A stretch of 7,482 nt of DNA from Faecalibacterium prausnitzii (GCA_002313795.1 DCCL01000288.1:1-7482), one strand, 5' to 3'; positions 1-6,225 are shown, counted from the stretch's first letter. Translations and numbers: made by a program. Notes: generated by a model from the letters alone, not told the origin.

Positions 1-866
1 ACCCAGGTAGCCAGAGGCTTCACGCCCAGCTCCTTGGCCTTCTCCTCGCTCATGATGACCAGAGCAGCAGCGCCGTCGTTGATGCCGGAAGAGTTGCCGG
101 CGGTGACAATGCCGTCCTTGGTGAAAGCAGGCTTCAGCTTTGCCAGGACCTCGGGAGTGCTCAGACGGGGACCCTCATCGGTATCGAACACGGTATCGCC
201 CTTCTTGCCCTTGATGACAACAGGAACGATCTCATCCTTGAATGCGCCGTCCTTGATTGCCTTGTCAGCCTTGACCTGGCTCTCATATGCGAACTCATCC
301 AGCATCTCACGGGTGATGGGGCTGTAGCCGTACTTCTTCTGGTAGGTCTCGTTGGTGCAGACATTCTCAGCAGTCATGCCCATGTGCTTGTTGAAGCCGG
401 TAGCATCCCACAGAGCATCGTTGACCATGGTATCGACCAGCTCGCTCTTGCCCATGGGAGAGCCCATACGGTAGCCGTAACGGCCCTTCATCATGGCAAA
501 GGGAGCCATATCCATGTTCTCCATGCCGCCTGCGACCACGATATCAGCATCGCCGGCCTCAATCATCTGAGCAGCCATGTTCACGCAGTTCAGACCGGAA
601 CCGCAGACCACGTTGACGGTGACGGCGGGAGTCTCGATGGGCAGGCCAGCCTTCAGGGAAGCCTGACGAGCGACGTTCTGGCCCAGACCAGCCTGAATGA
701 CGCAGCCCATGTAGACGTGATCGACCTGCTCGGGAGCGACACCAGCGCGGTTCAGAGCTTCCTTGATGACGATAGAGCCAAGCTCAGCAGCGGGGACGTT
801 TGCCAGGGTGCCGCCAAATTTACCGATAGCGGTACGGCAAGCAGATGCGATAACAATTTTCTTCAT
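1..866 (-). CDS. thlA: Acetyl-CoA acetyltransferase (biosynthetic thiolase), 3' end off the window
   Basis: This enzyme condenses two acetyl-CoA to acetoacetyl-CoA, the first step of the cytoplasmic butyrate pathway. 288 codons are visible of about 390 usual for the family. The N-terminus reads [19 protein letters not shown]. The nucleophilic cysteine is C88, in [10 protein letters not shown] (codon at 603-605). A GGMENM motif and the thiolase signature [16 protein letters not shown] follow. The C-terminal His and Cys catalytic motifs lie beyond position 1, so integrity of the 3' end cannot be judged. The start is firm: AGGAGG at 875-880 lies 8 bases before the ATG. coaD lies 88 bases upstream on the same strand, behind a small hairpin. 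A TAATAT -10-like box is present at 889-894, but I see no good -35. The biosynthetic role (rather than beta-oxidation) is inferred from the butyrate gene nearby. Confidence 0.93.
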   Translation of the reverse strand, partial: MKKIVIASACRTAIGKFGGTLANVPAAELGSIVIKEALNRAGVAPEQVDHVYMGCVIQAGLGQNVARQASLKAGLPIETPAVTVNVVCGSGLNCVNMAAQMIEAGDADIVVAGGMENMDMAPFAMMKGRYGYRMGSPMGKSELVDTMVNDALWDATGFNKHMGMTAENVCTNETYQKKYGYSPITREMLDEFAYESQVKADKAIKDGAFKDEIVPVVIKGKKGDTVFDTDEGPRLSTPEVLAKLKPAFTKDGIVTAGNSSGINDGAAALVIMSEEKAKELGVKPLATW

Positions 867-918
867 GTTAATAGCCTCCTGATTGTGTATATTAGGGGTT
901 TCGTGTAACAGATCTATT

Positions 919-938
919 AAAAAGCCGAACGGCCTTTT
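919..938 (-). terminator. Small intrinsic terminator after coaD
   Basis: On the minus strand AAAAGGCC, a GTTC loop and GGCTTTTT form a stem of about 7 bp with one bulged G, ending in a run of five T. It lies 17 bases after the coaD stop and before the thiolase ribosome site. It probably stops or thins read-through from coaD into the thiolase gene. The stem is short, so it may be leaky. Confidence 0.5.
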
Positions 939-954
939 ACTATATAAATAGGTA

Positions 955-1458
955 TCAGAGCGTCTTGCCCTCGGCGTGGAGCTGCTCCACCTTGGCGTGG
1001 ATGGCTGCTTCCACATTGGGCGTCACGAACTTGGAGATGTTGCTGCCGTAACGGGCGGCCTCCTTGACGATGGTGGAAGAAAGGTAGCTCCACTTGATGC
1101 TGGTGGCAAGGAACATGGTCTCGATGCCGGGCATCAGTGCGTGATTGGTCTGTGCCAGCTGGATCTCATTCTCGAAATCCGTCACGGCCCGCAGGCCCCT
1201 TACCATCACCGAAGCGTGGCGTTTCTTGGCGAACTCCACGGTCAGCCCGTCGAAGCTCTCCACCGTCACGTTGGAGATATCCTTGCAACACTCCTGCAAC
1301 AGCGCCACCCGCTCTTCTACGGTGAACAGGGGGTTCTTTGCGCTGTTGATGAGCACCGCCACGATAAGATGATCGTTGATCTTTGCCGCACGCTTGATGA
1401 TATCGAGATGTCCTCTCGTGACCGGGTCGAAGGACCCGGGGTAAACTGCTGTTGCCAT
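955..1458 (-). CDS. coaD: Phosphopantetheine adenylyltransferase (CoaD)
   Basis: CoaD transfers AMP from ATP to 4'-phosphopantetheine to give dephospho-CoA, the penultimate step of CoA synthesis in the cytoplasm. The 167 residues match the family's usual length of about 160. The nucleotidyltransferase motif is at residues 6-17 ([12 protein letters not shown], His17). Lys41 is in NSAKNPLF; Arg87 and Arg90 are in [13 protein letters not shown]. The C-terminal motif is [10 protein letters not shown], near residue 128, where many homologues have SSS. The frame stays open upstream to a GTG at 1518. The ATG at 1458 is preferred because AAGGAG (1468-1473) precedes it by 9 bases, homology begins there, and 1518 falls inside the promoter's -10 region. 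It is transcribed divergently from the butyryl-CoA transferase gene. A CoA-supply gene between two CoA-dependent butyrate genes may be meaningful or chance. Confidence 0.95.
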   Translation of the reverse strand: MATAVYPGSFDPVTRGHLDIIKRAAKINDHLIVAVLINSAKNPLFTVEERVALLQECCKDISNVTVESFDGLTVEFAKKRHASVMVRGLRAVTDFENEIQLAQTNHALMPGIETMFLATSIKWSYLSSTIVKEAARYGSNISKFVTPNVEAAIHAKVEQLHAEGKTL

Positions 1459-1467
1459 CGGTATGGT

Positions 1468-1473
1468 CTCCTT
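1468..1473 (-). promoter_or_regulatory. Ribosome binding site that sets the coaD start
   Basis: AAGGAG on the minus strand, 9 bases before the ATG at 1458. It favours this start over the in-frame GTG 20 codons upstream. Confidence 0.8.
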
Positions 1474-1508
1474 CTCGCTGCGCTTGGAAAAGCGCATTTG
1501 GTGTTGCC

Positions 1509-1537
1509 ATGATAGCACTTTTCAGTCTCTGCCGCAA
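1509..1537 (-). promoter_or_regulatory. coaD promoter with extended -10
   Basis: On the minus strand, -35 TTGCGG (1532-1537), a 17-base spacer and -10 TATCAT (1509-1514). The -10 is preceded by TG and one base, making an extended -10 (TGCTATCAT). The -35 matches the sigma-A consensus at 3 of 6 positions and the -10 at 5 of 6. The start point would be near 1502, leaving a leader of about 45 bases. Confidence 0.65.
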
Positions 1538-1620
1538 GTACCGGGATTTCCGGGAGCGCACCATCGTCAATTTTTAGACAATCGATGTCAGACTTCCGCG
1601 CCTTGTTCCGGTACACCTTA

Positions 1621-1649
1621 AGTAAACCATATTGTCAAAAGTTTATCAA
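1621..1649 (-). promoter_or_regulatory. Possible second, distal coaD promoter
   Basis: On the minus strand TTGATA (1644-1649), a 17-base spacer and TTTACT (1621-1626), matching consensus at 5 of 6 and 4 of 6 positions. It lies about 110 bases upstream of the proximal coaD promoter. Its -35 and spacer coincide with a Rex-like operator, so a bound repressor would block it. The -10 is weak; it could be chance in AT-rich sequence. Confidence 0.35.
1632..1649. promoter_or_regulatory. Rex-like operator 1 (coaD/but intergenic)
   Basis: TTGTCAA-AAGT-TTATCAA matches the clostridial Rex consensus TTGTTAA-N4-TTAACAA at 12 of 14 fixed positions, with the exact 4-base spacer. Rex is a repressor that leaves DNA when NADH is high. 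The site lies over the -35 of the possible distal coaD promoter, 105 bases upstream of the but -35. The match is seen directly; binding is inferred, and no rex gene is in the window. Confidence 0.45.
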
Positions 1650-1677
1650 GTGTTTTCTTGCGAAAATTTGTTTTTAT

Positions 1678-1732
1678 CATACCAAATAATCGCCACAAAA
1701 CCCTAAGAATTTTAGGCAGCTTGTATGGTATG
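1678..1732. repeat. Inverted repeat with nested small hairpin
   Basis: CATACCA (1678-1684) is the exact reverse complement of TGGTATG (1726-1732). Between them CCTAA (1702-1706) and TTAGG (1712-1716) can form a smaller stem. Six T follow at 1736-1741. The 41-base interior makes a terminator unlikely. It lies just upstream of the but promoter; its role is unknown. Confidence 0.3.
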
Positions 1733-1754
1733 GCATTTTTTCAGGCCAGAGGGC

Positions 1755-1783
1755 TTGATTCCGTTCTTTGTTAATGTTATAAC
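1755..1783 (+). promoter_or_regulatory. Promoter of the butyryl-CoA transferase gene, extended -10
   Basis: -35 TTGATT (1755-1760), a 17-base spacer and -10 TATAAC (1778-1783). The -10 is preceded by TG and one base (TGTTATAAC), an extended -10. Consensus matches are 4 of 6 and 5 of 6. A T-run at 1736-1741 lies where an UP element would be. The start point would be near 1790, giving a leader of about 180 bases. A Rex-like site covers the -10. Confidence 0.65.
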
Positions 1784-1785
1784 TA
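1768..1785. promoter_or_regulatory. Rex-like operator 2, on the but -10 box
   Basis: TTGTTAA-TGTT-ATAACTA matches the clostridial Rex consensus at 12 of 14 fixed positions: a perfect left half-site and 5 of 7 on the right. It overlaps the -10 completely, the usual position for a repressor that blocks RNA polymerase. Rex control of fermentation and butyrate genes is established in clostridia. Its action here is an inference. The right half could also be read as the perfect palindrome GTTATAAC (1776-1783). Confidence 0.55.
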
Positions 1786-1789
1786 AGCT

Positions 1790-1970
1790 GTACAGGTGTG
1801 TCGTTCCTTCCGGCCCTCTCCCTGCTGTTTCCAAGGATAGCGCCGGAATGTGATAAAGCTGTGTTGAACCAGGAAAGGAACGGTAAATTCCTGGCAGAGT
1901 TTGTCCCCGCAGGAAGGTAAATGATAAATTTACAATTCCTTTATGTTATTATAGGAGAGGATGGTTTATA
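1790..1970 (+). promoter_or_regulatory. Structured 5' leader of the but mRNA with competing helices
   Basis: Exact complementary arms seen by eye: CGTTCC (1802-1807) with GGAACG (1877-1882); TTCCGGC (1808-1814) with GCCGGAA (1842-1848); CCAGGAA (1869-1875) with TTCCTGG (1888-1894); TTCCTG (1888-1893) with CAGGAA (1910-1915); AGGAA (1911-1915) with TTCCT (1936-1940). The GGAACG arm lies in the loop of the CCAGGAA/TTCCTGG hairpin, so those two helices together would form a pseudoknot. The last three helices share arms and exclude each other in turn. A GCTGTTT/GGATAGC stem with G-U pairs fits inside the second helix. I recognise no known riboswitch signature. It could be a riboswitch-like or protein-bound element, or simply a stabilising leader. 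Confidence 0.45.
1911..1940 (+). promoter_or_regulatory. Hairpin hiding the leader ORF's ribosome site and start
   Basis: AGGAA (1911-1915) pairs with TTCCT (1936-1940), and GTAAAT (1917-1922) pairs with ATTTAC (1928-1933) around a GATAA loop. The stem is 11 bp with a small internal loop. It buries the AGGAAGG ribosome site and most of the ATG at 1921. The alternative pairing of 1910-1915 with 1888-1893 would open the lower stem but still occupy AGGAA. Confidence 0.45.
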
Positions 1971-1971
1971 A
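1921..1971 (+). CDS. 16-residue leader ORF coupled to but (TAATG overlap)
   Basis: This short frame reads [16 protein letters not shown] and stops with TAA at 1969-1971. The last A of that stop is the A of the transferase ATG, so the two frames meet as TAATG, the geometry of translational coupling. A purine-rich ribosome site, AGGAAGG (1911-1917), precedes the ATG by 3 bases (AGGA by 6). The transferase's own ribosome site (AGGAGAGG, 1953-1960) lies inside this frame, so ribosomes translating it could clear structure around it. The peptide is hydrophobic in its middle and resembles no family I know. It lacks runs of one amino acid typical of amino-acid attenuators. The ORF could be fortuitous; the overlap and ribosome site are the arguments for it. 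Confidence 0.4.
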   Translation: MINLQFLYVIIGEDGL

Positions 1972-3317
1972 TGGACTTTACGGAACTGTATGCACAGAAG
2001 AAGATGACAGCTGCACAGGCCGCTGCTCTGGTCAAGAGCGGTGACTGGGTGGACTACGGCTGGTGCACCAACACCCCCGTGGCAGTGGATGCTGAGATCG
2101 CCAAGCGCCTGCCCGAGCTGGAGAACGTCAACTTCCGCGGCGGCATCCTGATGTGGGTGCCTGCCATCTTCCAGATCGACGACCCCGCTGCCCATATGAC
2201 CTGGAACAGCTGGCATATGAGCGGCATTGAGCGCAAGGCCATTGCACAGGGCTTCGCCTTCTACTCCCCCATCCGCTATTCGGAGCTGCCCCGCTACTAC
2301 CGCGAGAGCCCCGATGAGCTGGACGTGGCTGTGTTCCAGGTGACTCCCATGGATGAGCACGGCTTCTTCAACTTTGGCCCCAATGCTTCCCATCTGGGTG
2401 CCATCTGCGAGAAGGCCAAGAAGATCATCGTCGAGGTCAACACCAATATGCCCCGCTGCCTGGGCGGCACCGAGAACTGCGTGCACATCTCCCAGGTGAC
2501 CGGCGTCGTGGAGGGCAACAATCCTCCAATCGGCCAGATGGCTGCCCCTGGTGCTGCCACTGAGGTGGACCTGAAGGTCGCAAACCTCATCGTTCCCCAG
2601 ATCCCCAACGGCGCCTGCCTGCAGCTGGGCATCGGCGGTATGCCCAACGCCATCGGCAACCTGATCGCACAGAGTGACCTGAAGGATCTGGGCGTCCACA
2701 CCGAGATGTACGTGGATGCTTTCGTGGACATCGCCAAGGCCGGCAAGATCACCGGTGCACACAAGCAGCTGGACAAGGGCCGTCAGGTCTATGCCTTCGG
2801 TGCTGGCACCCAGAAGATGTACGATTACCTCAACAACAACCCCGAGTGCATGACCGCTCCCGTTGAGTACACCAACGATATCCGCAGCATCGCTGCTCTG
2901 GATAACTTCATCTCCATCAACAACGCCGTGGACATCGACCTGTTCGGTCAGGTCAACGCCGAGAGTGCCGGCATCAAGCAGATCTCCGGTGCAGGCGGCC
3001 AGCTGGATTTCGTGCTGGGTGCTTACCTTTCCAAGGGCGGCAAGAGCTTCATCTGCCTGTCCTCTACCTTTATGAACAAGAAGACCGGCAAGCTGGAGAG
3101 CCGCATCCGTCCCACTCTGGAGAACGGCAGCATCGTCACCGACACCCGTGCAAACCTGCACTACCTCTGCACCGAGTACGGCTGCGTCAATCTGAAGGGT
3201 CTGTCCACCTGGGAAAAGGCCGAGGCCCTCATCAGCGTGGCACATCCTGACTTCCGTGAGGAGCTCATCCAGGAAGCTGAGAAGATGCACATCTGGCGCC
3301 GCAGTAACAAAATCTAA
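1971..3317 (+). CDS. but: Butyryl-CoA:acetate CoA-transferase
   Basis: This enzyme moves CoA from butyryl-CoA to acetate, giving butyrate and acetyl-CoA, the last step of butyrate formation in many gut anaerobes. The 448 residues match the full length of the family as I recall it from Roseburia and Faecalibacterium, nearly collinear throughout (for example [17 protein letters not shown] near the start and HIWRRSNKI at the end). The probable catalytic glutamate is E245 in [11 protein letters not shown], aligning with Glu238 of 4-hydroxybutyrate CoA-transferase. The CoA-binding [10 protein letters not shown] is at 220-229 and SGAGGQLDF at 339-347. The ATG at 1971 has AGGAGAGG 10 bases upstream. 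The ATG at 1961 is out of frame. Control probably combines a Rex-like operator on the -10 with a structured leader. The transporter gene 48 bases downstream is probably co-transcribed. A related 4-hydroxybutyrate or propionate CoA-transferase is the main alternative, but the sequence fits But better. Confidence 0.94.
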   Translation: MDFTELYAQKKMTAAQAAALVKSGDWVDYGWCTNTPVAVDAEIAKRLPELENVNFRGGILMWVPAIFQIDDPAAHMTWNSWHMSGIERKAIAQGFAFYSPIRYSELPRYYRESPDELDVAVFQVTPMDEHGFFNFGPNASHLGAICEKAKKIIVEVNTNMPRCLGGTENCVHISQVTGVVEGNNPPIGQMAAPGAATEVDLKVANLIVPQIPNGACLQLGIGGMPNAIGNLIAQSDLKDLGVHTEMYVDAFVDIAKAGKITGAHKQLDKGRQVYAFGAGTQKMYDYLNNNPECMTAPVEYTNDIRSIAALDNFISINNAVDIDLFGQVNAESAGIKQISGAGGQLDFVLGAYLSKGGKSFICLSSTFMNKKTGKLESRIRPTLENGSIVTDTRANLHYLCTEYGCVNLKGLSTWEKAEALISVAHPDFREELIQEAEKMHIWRRSNKI

Positions 3318-3333
3318 TGATCGCCGTACCGGC

Positions 3334-3353
3334 TTCTGCCGCCTGCGGCAGAA
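3334..3353 (+). other. Intercistronic stem-loop without a U-tract
   Basis: TTCTGCCG (3334-3341) and CGGCAGAA (3346-3353) form a perfect 8-bp stem with a CCTG loop, 17 bases after the but stop. AAATGGAG follows instead of a T-run, so it should not terminate well. It ends 2 bases before the transporter's GGAG ribosome site. Likely roles are protecting the 3' end of a but-only mRNA or damping translation of the transporter. Confidence 0.55.
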
Positions 3354-3355
3354 AT

Positions 3356-3359
3356 GGAG
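3356..3359 (+). promoter_or_regulatory. Ribosome site that sets the transporter start
   Basis: GGAG lies 6 bases before the ATG at 3366 and 9 before the ATG at 3369. It overlaps the upstream ATG at 3354, which has only the stem-loop in front of it and is therefore unlikely to be the start. Confidence 0.65.
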
Positions 3360-3365
3360 TCTTTC

Positions 3366-4628
3366 ATGATGGACAAAAAGCCGCACATCAAGCCATATAT
3401 CTACGGAATGCTCGCAGGCTTTGGTGCGATCAGTCTGAGCATCCTGTTTTTCTTCTTCATCTACCGCTTTGATGGCTTCGGGAATGCGGTCTCCGCTGTG
3501 ACCAGCATCCTGATGCCCTTCATCTACGGTGCTGTCATCGCCTATCTGCTCAAACCGGTGTGCAATACGATCGAAGCGTTCCTTCATCGCATCTTCCCTG
3601 AAAAGCTGCACAAGACCGCCAATATGCTGGCCGTTGCAGCCACCCTGCTGTTCGGCCTGCTGGTGGTGTACGCTCTGGTGATGATGGTCGTGCCTCAGCT
3701 CATCACCAGCGTCACATCGCTGTACTACACGGCCCAGGCCAACATCAGCCGGTTTGTGCGGTGGATCAACACGCAGGAGTTCTTCATTGACAACAAGACC
3801 CTCATGGACTACGTCAACGAAGCCTACGACACCCTCGACAGCAGCTTTGATACTTGGATCAAAAACACACTGGTTCCCTCCATGCAGGGGGTCAAGAGCG
3901 TCCTCAGCGGTGTGGGCATCGGCGTCATCAACGTAGTGACCTGGTTCAAGAACATCTTCATCGGCCTTGTGGTGGCCGTTTACCTGCTGGCCAGCCGCAA
4001 GAAGTTTGCCAAACAGGCCCGGATGGTCCTTTACAGCGTCGTCAAGCCCCACTGGGCCCAGCTCATTCAGGAAGAAGTGCTCTATGCGGATAAGATGTTC
4101 GGCGGCTTCATCAACGGCAAGATCATGGATTCGGCCATCATCGGCCTGCTGTGCTATCTGGCCTGCATCATCTTCCGGTTCCCCAGTGCGCTGCTGGTGT
4201 CGGTCATCATCGGTGTGACCAACATCATCCCCTTCTTCGGGCCTTTCATCGGTGCCGTGCCTGCCACCCTGCTCATTCTCATCCAGAACCCCATCAAGGC
4301 CATCTGGTTCGTCCTCTTTGTGCTGGTTCTTCAGCAGCTGGACGGCAACATCATCGGCCCCAAGATCCTGGGCAACACCACCGGACTCTCCAGCTTCTGG
4401 GTGCTCTTCTCCATCCTGCTGTTCGGCGGCCTGTGGGGCTTCGTGGGCATGATCGTAGGCGTGCCGCTCTTTGCAGTCATCTATGACGTGGTCAAGAAAC
4501 TGGTGCTCCACGGCCTGCGCCGCAATGGCCAGCTGGAACAGGTGGAGAGCTACCACGATGCTTTCGGTGACCCGGACGACCCGGTTTCTGCTGAGGCAGC
4601 GGAAACCGACCCGACAGACTCCCAGTAA
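3366..4628 (+). CDS. AI-2E family (PF01594) membrane transporter
   Basis: This is a polytopic inner-membrane protein of the AI-2E/TqsA/YtvI superfamily, of 420 residues if it starts at 3366. The family includes proposed autoinducer-2 exporters and cation antiporters, but most members have no known substrate. Hydrophobic segments fall near residues 12-33, 42-64, 85-110, 184-208, 256-272, 274-310, 313-325 and 343-373. A soluble region lies between about 115 and 180. Family hallmarks are TNIIPFFGPFIGAVPA (about 285-300) and QQLDGNIIGPKILG (about 323-336), followed by a GLSSFWVL...GMIVGVPLFAVIY block. The C-terminal tail after about residue 397 is acidic and proline-containing. The start is chosen from the GGAG at 3356-3359; 3369 is nearly as good. 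It follows but with no clear promoter or terminator between and ends at a strong terminator, so the two are probably an operon. Export of a fermentation acid is possible but unsupported by sequence alone. Confidence 0.88.
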   Translation: MMDKKPHIKPYIYGMLAGFGAISLSILFFFFIYRFDGFGNAVSAVTSILMPFIYGAVIAYLLKPVCNTIEAFLHRIFPEKLHKTANMLAVAATLLFGLLVVYALVMMVVPQLITSVTSLYYTAQANISRFVRWINTQEFFIDNKTLMDYVNEAYDTLDSSFDTWIKNTLVPSMQGVKSVLSGVGIGVINVVTWFKNIFIGLVVAVYLLASRKKFAKQARMVLYSVVKPHWAQLIQEEVLYADKMFGGFINGKIMDSAIIGLLCYLACIIFRFPSALLVSVIIGVTNIIPFFGPFIGAVPATLLILIQNPIKAIWFVLFVLVLQQLDGNIIGPKILGNTTGLSSFWVLFSILLFGGLWGFVGMIVGVPLFAVIYDVVKKLVLHGLRRNGQLEQVESYHDAFGDPDDPVSAEAAETDPTDSQ

Positions 4629-4639
4629 ACCAATACGCC

Positions 4640-4680
4640 AACACCCCCGGAGCACAGCTGTCCGGGGGTGTTTCTGTTTT
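4640..4680 (+). terminator. Strong intrinsic terminator of the but-transporter operon
   Basis: AACACCCCCGGA (4640-4651) and TCCGGGGGTGTT (4661-4672) form a perfect 12-bp stem with a 9-base loop, followed by TTTCTGTTTT. It lies 11 bases after the transporter stop. Confidence 0.92.
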
Positions 4681-4699
4681 ATGCTTTTTGAATAACGCC

Positions 4700-4751
4700 A
4701 AACAGCAAAGCCCCCACCTTCCCGGCTGTCTCAGCCGTAGAAGATGGGGGC
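4700..4751 (-). terminator. Intrinsic terminator of the radical SAM gene
   Basis: On the minus strand GCCCCCATCTTC (4740-4751) pairs with GAAGGTGGGGGC (4710-4721), 12 bp including one T-G pair. Inside it, CGGCTG and CAGCCG add a further 6-bp stem. TTTGCTGTTT follows at 4700-4709. On the plus strand no T-run follows, so it acts for the minus-strand gene only. It is back to back with the 4640-4680 terminator, insulating two convergent genes. Confidence 0.88.
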
Positions 4752-4797
4752 CCTGCCTGCGCAATTTATATCACTTATCTTGAGAGGTAAAGGAGTA

Positions 4798-6225
4798 TCA
4801 GGTCTTGGATGCGGGCTTCCAGTCCTTGAAATTCTCATACCGGTGCTCATGGACGACGGTGTGAGACCAGATTTCATCGGCCACCGGCTGCCAGTCTGCA
4901 GCGTAGGCCTTGCACTTGTCGCAGAGGTGGTCTACTGTCTCCGGCGACTGCAGGTCGGTGCTGTGAGCACCGGTGTCGTGGACCATCTTCCGCAGCAGCT
5001 CCGGGTTTTCCAGCATGGGGCAGGGCCGCAGATGGTTCTTGTTGAAAGGCTGGCCGTTATGATAGGCCATGAACAGCGGGCTGTGGAGGATCTCCAGAAT
5101 GCTGCTGTCATGGATATTGGCGTTGGAGTAGTGGATGAAGACGCAGGGCTCGGCGTCGCCGGCAGAGTTGATGTGGAAATAATTCCGTCCGCCTGCGATG
5201 CAGCCGCCCACGAACTCGCCATCGTTCTGGAAGTCCATGGGGTAGAACGGGATATCGCTCTTCTCAGAGCGGAGATACCGGATTCGCTCGATCATATACT
5301 TGCGCTGGTCGGGGGTGGGCATCAGCTCCGGTGCGGCCTCATTGCCCACCGGCATATAGTGGAAGTAGAAGCCGAAGTGTGCGCCCTTGTCGCAGAGCAT
5401 CCGCATGAAGTGGTCGCTGGTGACGGCTTCCAGATTGTTCCGGGTGTAGCAGATGGAGGTGCCGAAGAGGATGCCGTGGGCCTTGAGCAGGTCCATGGCG
5501 TGCATAACTGCAGCATAGTGGCCCTTGCCCCGCCGGGCATCGTTGGTGGCGGCAGTGCCCTCGATGGAAAGCATGAAGATGATATTGCCCAGCCGCACCA
5601 CTTCTTTGCAGAAGGGCTCATCGATGAGGGTGGAGTTGGTGTAGATGGCAAACTGCACATCGTTGTGCTTCTCGGCCAGACGGAGGATATCCGCTTTCCG
5701 CACCAGAGGTTCGCCGCCGGTGAGCATATAGAGGTAGACGCCCAGTTCTTTGCCTTCGGTGACGATCTTATCCATATCCTCAAAGCTGAGGTTTTTCTTA
5801 TGACCATACTCGCCGGCCCAGCAGCCTGTGCAGTGCATATTGCAGGCCGAGGTGGGGTCAAACAGGATGAGCCACGGAATGTTGCACTGATACTTTACCC
5901 GGTTCTCCCGGATGGTCTTCGTGCCCCGGAAAAAGGCCTCATAGCCCAGATTCAGGGCTGTGGTGCGGGCCACATGGGGGTCGGTCTGGTCCAGTACGCA
6001 GTTGATGAGCTTTGACCACTTGCTGTCCGGGTCTGTCAGCACGGCCTTCGCATGCTGATAGGCTTCTTCACTGAAAGAATCTCCGTAGAACTGCTTTGCA
6101 GCATCCACGATCTCTCCCATGGCCTTCTGCCGGTCTTTATTGACGTGAGAAAACGCCATATCCACCATTGTCCCCAGTGCAGCACGCTGCATTTTGTGGG
6201 TCAATGAATCCAATGCGGTACTCAT
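4798..6225 (-). CDS. Radical SAM protein with SPASM-like C-terminal cysteines, function unknown
   Basis: This is a 475-residue cytoplasmic radical SAM enzyme. The cluster motif CNMHCTGC places C128, C132 and C135 as ligands of the SAM-binding 4Fe-4S cluster, and MLTGGEP (167-173) is the usual SAM-contact motif. Residues 1-115 form a mostly helical N-terminal region without motifs I know. After the core, GGCIAGGRNYFHINSAGDAEPC (C342, C361) resembles the start of a SPASM or twitch domain. Further cysteines C402, C435 and C438 (CDKC) could complete one or two auxiliary clusters. The substrate is unknown. No short precursor-peptide gene is seen beside it, so I do not call it a RiPP maturase. The start is firm: AGGAGG lies 7 bases before the ATG at 6225. 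It appears monocistronic, with its own terminator, a Rex-like site on its promoter and the TetR gene upstream behind another terminator. Confidence 0.88.
   Translation of the reverse strand: MSTALDSLTHKMQRAALGTMVDMAFSHVNKDRQKAMGEIVDAAKQFYGDSFSEEAYQHAKAVLTDPDSKWSKLINCVLDQTDPHVARTTALNLGYEAFFRGTKTIRENRVKYQCNIPWLILFDPTSACNMHCTGCWAGEYGHKKNLSFEDMDKIVTEGKELGVYLYMLTGGEPLVRKADILRLAEKHNDVQFAIYTNSTLIDEPFCKEVVRLGNIIFMLSIEGTAATNDARRGKGHYAAVMHAMDLLKAHGILFGTSICYTRNNLEAVTSDHFMRMLCDKGAHFGFYFHYMPVGNEAAPELMPTPDQRKYMIERIRYLRSEKSDIPFYPMDFQNDGEFVGGCIAGGRNYFHINSAGDAEPCVFIHYSNANIHDSSILEILHSPLFMAYHNGQPFNKNHLRPCPMLENPELLRKMVHDTGAHSTDLQSPETVDHLCDKCKAYAADWQPVADEIWSHTVVHEHRYENFKDWKPASKT

Noticed and set aside
880..954. 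A dedicated thiolase promoter (TAATAT at 889-894, TATAGT at 939-944).
   Set aside because: Neither box has a recognisable -35 at 16-18 bases; the first leaves a very short leader and the second falls next to the coaD terminator. Left unassigned.
1459..1518. A longer coaD from GTG 1518 with 20 extra residues.
   Set aside because: It would start inside the -10 region of the coaD promoter and adds residues without family similarity; the ATG at 1458 has a good ribosome site.
1848..1853. ATGTGA start-stop in the but leader.
   Set aside because: There is no ribosome site in front of it, and it lies within a predicted stem (1842-1848).
1944..1952. TGTTATTAT just before the but start, read as a second promoter's extended -10.
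   Set aside because: There is no -35 at 16-18 bases, and transcription would start at or within the ribosome site, leaving no usable leader.
1941..4655. A 904-codon open frame on the minus strand, antisense to but and the transporter.
   Set aside because: It mirrors two well-recognised genes on the plus strand; strong C/G-ending codon bias leaves few antisense stops. Its translation is rich in His, Asp and Val and matches no family.
4744..6015. A 423-codon plus-strand frame opposite the radical SAM gene.
   Set aside because: It is a codon-bias shadow of the radical SAM gene, has no ribosome site, and starts within the terminator hairpin.
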